From: Acidaminococcus fermentans
GTDB lineage: Bacteria > Bacillota > Negativicutes > Acidaminococcales > Acidaminococcaceae
NCBI RefSeq assembly: GCF_009696675.1
Contig: NZ_VULN01000005.1
Span: 1-64,000, forward strand
DNA length: 64,000 bases
Direction: 5' to 3'
The notes below the pieces were generated by a model that saw nothing but the letters and a program-made list of their open reading frames with translations, had not been told where the DNA came from and made no database searches. This document shows, one piece after another, positions 59,356-64,000 of the stretch (position 1 is its first letter; each line of letters begins with the position of its first letter). The position numbers and the translations under genes were made by a program.

Positions 59356-60039
59356 TCAAATGGTATGATCTGCCTGGTCCACCTTTTTCAGGGTTTCTTC
59401 CAGGTGTTCTTTCAGTTTGCCTTCCAGCTCCTTGAGATTTTTGCTGTCGAAATCCATGGAGGCGTGGAATACGGAGTTGATCTTCACTTCCCCGAAGAAC
59501 TGGTCCCGCAGCCGGTTGTACATGATGATCAGCTGGTCCATCCGGTCGAAGTTGGAATAGTCGATCATGATGATGGACCCGTTGATGTGCTCGATGGCGT
59601 TGGCGGGTTTGATGTACAGTTCAAAGGGGCCGATCTTTTTCGGCAGATGGTTCCCGTAGTCCCAGGTCAGGATCCCGTGTTCCGCCACCTGCTCTCCCAG
59701 GTTCACGCTGGTGGGGTCTTCCATGCTGTGGAGGATCCCGGGCAGGTAGGCCTGGACGTTTTTGGCGAACACATCCTTGTCCTTGTAGATGAACCGGATG
59801 TCCCGGTAGGAATTCATCCCCATGGTGTGGACCACGATATAGTCGAAGGTCTCGGAAGTGTAGATGATATCCAGCTTGGCTCGGAGTTCCGGAGCTTCAT
59901 ACCGGCAGATGGTGAGCACCTGGCCGTCGATGGTGTCCACCAGTTTCTTGGTGAACTTCCCCACCTGGTCCGGCAGCCCTTTGATGAAATCCCACTGACG
60001 GGTCTCCTGCTGGATCTCTTCAATCGGTTTGTACCCCAT
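59356..60039 (-). CDS. Conserved-looking protein of unknown function next to thyX
   Basis: A 227-residue soluble protein opening MGYKPIEEIQQETRQWDFIK. It has a beta-rich middle (IICR-YEAP, DIIYTSETFDYIVVHTMGMN) and a long charged C-terminal helix from NLKELEGKLKEHLEETLKK. No signal peptide or catalytic motif is recognised. It begins six bases after thyX and closes the gltX-cysS-mrnC-thyX run, so it is probably cotranscribed. Confidence 0.65.
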   Translation of the reverse strand: MGYKPIEEIQQETRQWDFIKGLPDQVGKFTKKLVDTIDGQVLTICRYEAPELRAKLDIIYTSETFDYIVVHTMGMNSYRDIRFIYKDKDVFAKNVQAYLPGILHSMEDPTSVNLGEQVAEHGILTWDYGNHLPKKIGPFELYIKPANAIEHINGSIIMIDYSNFDRMDQLIIMYNRLRDQFFGEVKINSVFHASMDFDSKNLKELEGKLKEHLEETLKKVDQADHTI

Positions 60040-60045
60040 GGCCGG

Positions 60046-60756
60046 TTACGCCTTCTTTTCAGCAGCTCTGGCGGCGTCCTGGGCCAGGAGTTTTTCCAGC
60101 CGGCCGCAGCTCATTTTCCCTTCGTGGCAGACCCGGTCGCTGTCGCAGGTGGGGCCGGCCTTCTCAAAGAGGATGGGAGCCACTTCCTTCACCTGCCGGA
60201 GCATTTCCCAGGCCAGGGCCCGGATCTCCCACTGGGCCCTGGCGCAGCACCGGAGCTGGAAGAAATGGAGCAGGCTCCGGGCGTTCATGGTGACCACGAT
60301 CTTGGTTTCCGCCGCGTTGGGCAGGATGTACCGGGCATCTTCCGCCGGCACCCCTGCCTCCGTCCATTTGTTGTACAGGTCCTGGATCCGGCTGCACAGG
60401 TCCTCAAATTCCTTCTTGCATTCCGGCCGGGCTGCCAGGGTAGGCGGCAGGATGGTCTCGAAATCGTGTTCCTTCACATACCGCTGGCTCTGCTGGCTGT
60501 AGGAAGCGATCCGGTGGCGCACCAGCTGGTGGGTCAGCACCCGGGACACCCCTTCGATGGCAAAGGTGAAGCTTACATGCTCAAAGGTGGAGGTGTGCCC
60601 CATCTGGCCCAGCCGGCGCACCAGGCTGGCCACTTCCTGGTCGGTCATCTTGGTTTCCAGTTCCGCTGCCCCGATGGGAGAATAGCAGAGCCGGGCGCTC
60701 ATGGCCACGGTCCGGTCCGGTTCGGGAGTATAGCGGAGCAGTTTTACATGCATCAT
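60046..60756 (-). CDS. thyX: Flavin-dependent thymidylate synthase
   Basis: A 236-residue enzyme with the ThyX signature [13 protein letters not shown] at residues 80-92, and [15 protein letters not shown] before it. Later, [20 protein letters not shown] carries the substrate-binding Arg. It makes dTMP from dUMP with FAD and methylene-THF. It overlaps mrnC by 4 bp, the usual Firmicute order. Confidence 0.96.
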   Translation of the reverse strand: MMHVKLLRYTPEPDRTVAMSARLCYSPIGAAELETKMTDQEVASLVRRLGQMGHTSTFEHVSFTFAIEGVSRVLTHQLVRHRIASYSQQSQRYVKEHDFETILPPTLAARPECKKEFEDLCSRIQDLYNKWTEAGVPAEDARYILPNAAETKIVVTMNARSLLHFFQLRCCARAQWEIRALAWEMLRQVKEVAPILFEKAGPTCDSDRVCHEGKMSCGRLEKLLAQDAARAAEKKA

Positions 60757-61244
60757 TTCTTTTTCTGTTTCCTTTCGTCCTCCATGGCCCGGCGGATCAG
60801 CTCAAAGGACCGGTCCATCAGTTCCTGGAGCCGGTCCTTCCGGTCCGTCAGGTGCAGGTAGCCCATCAGGGCTTCGAAAGCCGTGCCCTGGCGGTATTCC
60901 CGGACACTGGCACTTTTGGGCACCGTGCTTTTGGTGTTCCGGCCCCGCCGGGCGATCTGGGCTTCCTCTTCCGTCAGGATCCCGGCTTCTTCCATGTCAT
61001 CCATGGCTTTGGCCTGCATCACCGCGGATACCATCCGGCTGGCCAGGTCGTGGAGCACCTGCACATGGCTGCTCACGGGCAAAAGCCGCATCCGCACATA
61101 CAGGGAAAACACCGCATCCCCGATATAGGCCAGTTCCACCGGGTGGATCAGCCGGGGTTCCGGCAGGGTCTGCGGGGTTCCGCAGGTATGCAGCACATGG
61201 TCCAGGAGCCGCTGATACTGTTCGTATCTCACTTTCTCTTCCAC
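60753..61244 (-). CDS. mrnC: Mini-ribonuclease III
   Basis: A 163-residue RNase III catalytic domain without a dsRNA-binding domain: [40 protein letters not shown], and [13 protein letters not shown] with the second acidic pair. It matures 23S rRNA ends in Firmicutes. It overlaps cysS by 16 bp. Confidence 0.95.
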   Translation of the reverse strand: MEEKVRYEQYQRLLDHVLHTCGTPQTLPEPRLIHPVELAYIGDAVFSLYVRMRLLPVSSHVQVLHDLASRMVSAVMQAKAMDDMEEAGILTEEEAQIARRGRNTKSTVPKSASVREYRQGTAFEALMGYLHLTDRKDRLQELMDRSFELIRRAMEDERKQKKK

Positions 61245-62674
61245 CGTACGCCCTGGGGCGTGTCTTCCAGGATGATCCCCTTGGCGGCCAGTTCGTCACG
61301 GATGGCATCGGCCTTGGCAAAATCCCGGGCTTTCCGGGCAGCCTGCCGTTCTTCGATCTTGGCGGCGATTTCCGCTTCCTCGTTGCTCACCGCGCCCCCT
61401 TCGCTGTTGGCGGCCGGTTCACTTTCCAGGATCCCGATGACCCCGGTCATTTCCTTCCAGGCCTTGTCCATCTGTTCCACCAGTTTGCCGTCAGGCTTCT
61501 TGGCGCCGCTGAGGATGGCGTTGTGGTACACGTTGATCTCCTTGGCCAGGGCGAACAGATAGCTGATGGCCAGAGAGGTGTTGAAATCGTCGCTCATGGC
61601 GTCGAAGAACCCCTGGCGCAGTTCCGCCACTTTGTCCCGGAGAGCCAGGCTTTCCGCGTCCGGCCCCACGGTGATCACCTGCTGGATCTCCCGCAGGTTG
61701 TTCTGGGCCGTGCGCAGCCGTTCCAGGCTCCGTCCCGCTTCCGCCAGCCGTTCCTGGCTGAAGTCCAGAGGACTCCGGTAGTGGGTGTTCAGGATGAAAT
61801 ACCGGATGGTTTCCGGTTCGTATTCTTTCAGCAGATCATACACGGTCTTGAAGTTGCCCAGGGATTTGGACATCTTTTCTTCATTGATGGTGATGAATCC
61901 GTTGTGGACCCAGTACCGGACGAAGGGATGGACCCCGGTGGCTCCTTCGCTCTGGGCAATTTCATTTTCGTGGTGAGGGAAGATCAGGTCGCTGCCGCCC
62001 CCATGGAAGTCCAGGGTGTTGCCCAGGTACTTGGTGCTCATGGTGGAGCATTCAATGTGCCAGCCCGGCCGGCCTTTGCCCCAGGGGCTGTCCCAGGAGG
62101 GTTCTCCCGGTTTGGCGGATTTCCACAGGGCGAAATCCATGGGGTTCTCTTTCCGTTCGTCCACGTCCACCCGGGCGCCGGCCATCATGTCTTCCAGCTT
62201 CCGGCCGGACAGTTCCCCGTAATGGGCGAACTTTTCCACCCGGTAGTACACGTCCCCGTCCACCACATAGCCGTAGCCATGGTCGATCAGCTGCTGGACC
62301 GTGTGGATGATGTCAGGGATGTGTTCGGAAACCCGGGGATAGATATGGGCCCGCTTCACATGGAGCTTGTCCATCACTTCGAAATAGGCTTTGATGTACC
62401 GGTTGGCGATCACGTCCCAGGTGACCCCTTCTTCATTGGCGGCCCGGATGATCTTGTCATCCACGTCGGTGAAGTTCTGGACATAGGTCACATCGTACCC
62501 TTCATGGTCCAAAAACCGGCGGATGGTGTCCCACACCACAAAGGGCCGGGCATTGCCGATATGGGGATGGTTGTAGGGAGTGACCCCGCACACATAGATC
62601 CCCACCTTCCCGGGATGGAGAGGCACGAACTCCTCTTTCTGCCGGGTCATGTCATTATATACACGGATGCTCAT
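61229..62674 (-). CDS. cysS: Cysteinyl-tRNA synthetase
   Basis: A 481-residue class I enzyme. VCGVTPYNHPHIGNAR holds the Cys zinc ligand and the HIGH motif; GWHIECSTMSTKYLG and HHENEIAQSEGATG give further zinc ligands; EEKMSKSLGNF is KMSKS. The C-terminal domain is of normal length. It lies 16 bp after gltX. A tRNA-Cys gene is encoded 2 kb downstream. Confidence 0.97.
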   Translation of the reverse strand: MSIRVYNDMTRQKEEFVPLHPGKVGIYVCGVTPYNHPHIGNARPFVVWDTIRRFLDHEGYDVTYVQNFTDVDDKIIRAANEEGVTWDVIANRYIKAYFEVMDKLHVKRAHIYPRVSEHIPDIIHTVQQLIDHGYGYVVDGDVYYRVEKFAHYGELSGRKLEDMMAGARVDVDERKENPMDFALWKSAKPGEPSWDSPWGKGRPGWHIECSTMSTKYLGNTLDFHGGGSDLIFPHHENEIAQSEGATGVHPFVRYWVHNGFITINEEKMSKSLGNFKTVYDLLKEYEPETIRYFILNTHYRSPLDFSQERLAEAGRSLERLRTAQNNLREIQQVITVGPDAESLALRDKVAELRQGFFDAMSDDFNTSLAISYLFALAKEINVYHNAILSGAKKPDGKLVEQMDKAWKEMTGVIGILESEPAANSEGGAVSNEEAEIAAKIEERQAARKARDFAKADAIRDELAAKGIILEDTPQGVRWKRK

Positions 62675-62689
62675 AGAAAGCTCCTTTCC

Positions 62690-64000
62690 TTACAGGTTCA
62701 CGCCGGCTTTGGCCAGGCTGCCCCGGATCCGGGCGGCCGCACGGTCTTTGCCCAGGAGGGGAATCATTTCCGCCAGTTCCGGTCCGTGCTGGTTGCCGGT
62801 GAGAGCCACCCGCACAGGCATGAACACTTTCTTGCCCCCCAGCTTGGTTTCCTTCTGGACGGCTTTGAACAGGGCCTTGGTGCCGGCATGGTCCAGGTTT
62901 TCCGCAGCTGCCAGTTTGTCCAGGAACAGGCTCATCACCTGGGGCACTGTTTCTTCCTTCAGCACGGCTTCCGCTTCCGGAGTTTCGAAGTCGAATTCGT
63001 CAGTGAAGTACAGGGCCACTTTTTCCGGGATTTCCTTCCCGAATTCCGCCTGGTCCCGGGCGGTCAGGATGACTTTCTTCAGCCATTCCAGCTTGTCCCC
63101 GGTTTCTTCCCCGGTCATGTACCCGGCTTCCTTCATGAAGGGTACGGCAAAAGCCACATAGTCTTCGTCGGACAGCTGGCGCATGTAATGGGCGTTCAGC
63201 CAGTTCAGTTTCTTGATGTCGAATACCGCCGGGTTCTTGGCCACATGGTCCAGAGAGAACTGCTGGATCAGTTCTTCCCGGGAGAAGATTTCCTGGTCAG
63301 AATTGGGCGCCCAGCCCAGGAGAGCCAGGAAGTTCACAATGGCGTCAGGCAGGTAGCCCATCTGCCGGTACTGGTCCACGGAAGTGGCCCCGTGCCGTTT
63401 GCTCATCTTCTTGTGGTCCGGTCCCAGGATCAGGGAAATATGACCGAAGGTGGGTTTTTCGAATCCCAGGGCATCGTACAGCAGCAGCTGCCGGGGCGTG
63501 TTGGACAGATGTTCTTCCGCCCGGATCACACAGTTGACCCCCATCAGGGCGTCGTCGATGACCACGGCGTAGTTGTAGGTGGGGATCCCGTCGCTTTTCA
63601 CGATGACAAAGTCCCCGATGCCGTTGGAATCGAAATGCACGTCCCCACGGACTTCATCGTGGACCACAATATCCTGGTCTTCCGGCACCCGGAACCGGAT
63701 GGTGGGTTTCCGGCCTTCCGCTTCGTAGGCGGCCCGCTGCTCCGGAGTCAGGTTCCGGCATTTCCCCATGTACCGGGGCGTCTTCCCCTGGGCGGTCAGG
63801 GCTTCCCGTTCCGCTTCCAGTTCTTCCGGAGTGCAGTAGCAGTAATAGGCCTTGCCTTCTGCCAGCAGCTTGTCGGTGTATTTCTTGTAGATGTCCAGCC
63901 GTTCCATCTGCCGGTAGGGGCCGTTGGGGCCTCCCACATCCACCCCTTCATCCCAGTCGATGCCCAGCCATTTCAGGGCCGCTTTGATGTTGGCTTCCCA
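62690..64000 (-). CDS. gltX: Glutamyl-tRNA synthetase, 5' part beyond the window
   Basis: 437 codons are inside the window; the start lies to the right. At the edge the frame reads WEANIKAALKWLGIDWDEGV, then GGPNGPYRQMERLDIYKKY. The zinc-like CTPEELEAEREAL region follows, FDSNGIGDFVIVKSDGIPTY, and the KMSKS equivalent KMSKRHGA, then the anticodon-binding helical domain. It charges tRNA-Glu. Gene order gltX-cysS-mrnC-thyX is classic for Firmicutes. Confidence 0.96.
   Translation of the reverse strand, partial: WEANIKAALKWLGIDWDEGVDVGGPNGPYRQMERLDIYKKYTDKLLAEGKAYYCYCTPEELEAEREALTAQGKTPRYMGKCRNLTPEQRAAYEAEGRKPTIRFRVPEDQDIVVHDEVRGDVHFDSNGIGDFVIVKSDGIPTYNYAVVIDDALMGVNCVIRAEEHLSNTPRQLLLYDALGFEKPTFGHISLILGPDHKKMSKRHGATSVDQYRQMGYLPDAIVNFLALLGWAPNSDQEIFSREELIQQFSLDHVAKNPAVFDIKKLNWLNAHYMRQLSDEDYVAFAVPFMKEAGYMTGEETGDKLEWLKKVILTARDQAEFGKEIPEKVALYFTDEFDFETPEAEAVLKEETVPQVMSLFLDKLAAAENLDHAGTKALFKAVQKETKLGGKKVFMPVRVALTGNQHGPELAEMIPLLGKDRAAARIRGSLAKAGVNL

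Overview
The window comes from a GC-rich member of the Negativicutes, the diderm Firmicutes. The best fit is Acidaminococcus or a close relative, judged from gene content only. Evidence for an outer membrane is an OmpA-type barrel porin with a peptidoglycan-binding domain. Firmicute features sit beside it: AddAB, mini-RNase III, ThyX, a T-box, a ZTP riboswitch and the rimP-nusA-ylxR-ylxQ-infB operon order. NfnAB and a two-subunit fumarate/tartrate-type dehydratase suit an anaerobic fermenter.

Layout. (1) 1-4.8 kb is accessory DNA: the start of an IS3-type transposase at the left edge, then a leftward phage- or plasmid-like replication module (small ORFs, DnaD-like initiator carrying iterons, DnaC-like loader, sigma-like regulator), then a rightward cassette of amidase, DUF1659, DUF2922 and YvrJ. 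(2) 4.8-10.3 kb is rich in repeats, with an Rpn-type nuclease gene lacking its 5' end, bcp-yaaA, and a three-gene operon of an unknown protein, an alarmone-hydrolase-like HD protein and a Sel1-repeat protein. (3) 10.3-30.8 kb is a leftward run of metabolic, envelope and repair genes: M20 hydrolase, HD-membrane protein-DUF4127 operon, OmpA porin, nfnAB, MTA salvage (mtnP, mtaD), a HAD phosphatase and addBA. (4) 31.6-36.6 kb holds a DASS transporter divergent from a rhodanese-TtcA fusion, then a metallo-beta-lactamase-fold protein, an orphan Flp-like pilin and sfsA. (5) 36.6-47.8 kb holds leuA behind a T-box, an AICAR transformylase behind a ZTP riboswitch, a radical SAM activase, an M15-like peptidase, a DMT exporter, and a fumarate hydratase-SLC13-GntR module that appears to be decaying. 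(6) 47.8-64 kb is core: lepA, rpsT, the nusA-infB operon through ribF, a PAP2 phosphatase, four tRNAs, thyX, mrnC, cysS and the 3' part of gltX.

The intergenic DNA is striking. It carries several interlocking repeat families: tandem heptanucleotides resembling cyanobacterial STRRs, modular hairpin blocks whose stems vary in a compensating way, two copies of a roughly 0.7-kb MITE-like element, and terminators built on one shared CTGTTGC-N4-GCAACAG core. Heptad arrays lie exactly at the stop codons of several genes.

Two lesions sit in one operon. The dehydratase beta-subunit gene has an in-frame TGA where a TGG Trp codon is expected, and the adjacent SLC13 permease appears to lack about 50 residues. 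All homology statements rest on reading the protein sequences; no database search was run.
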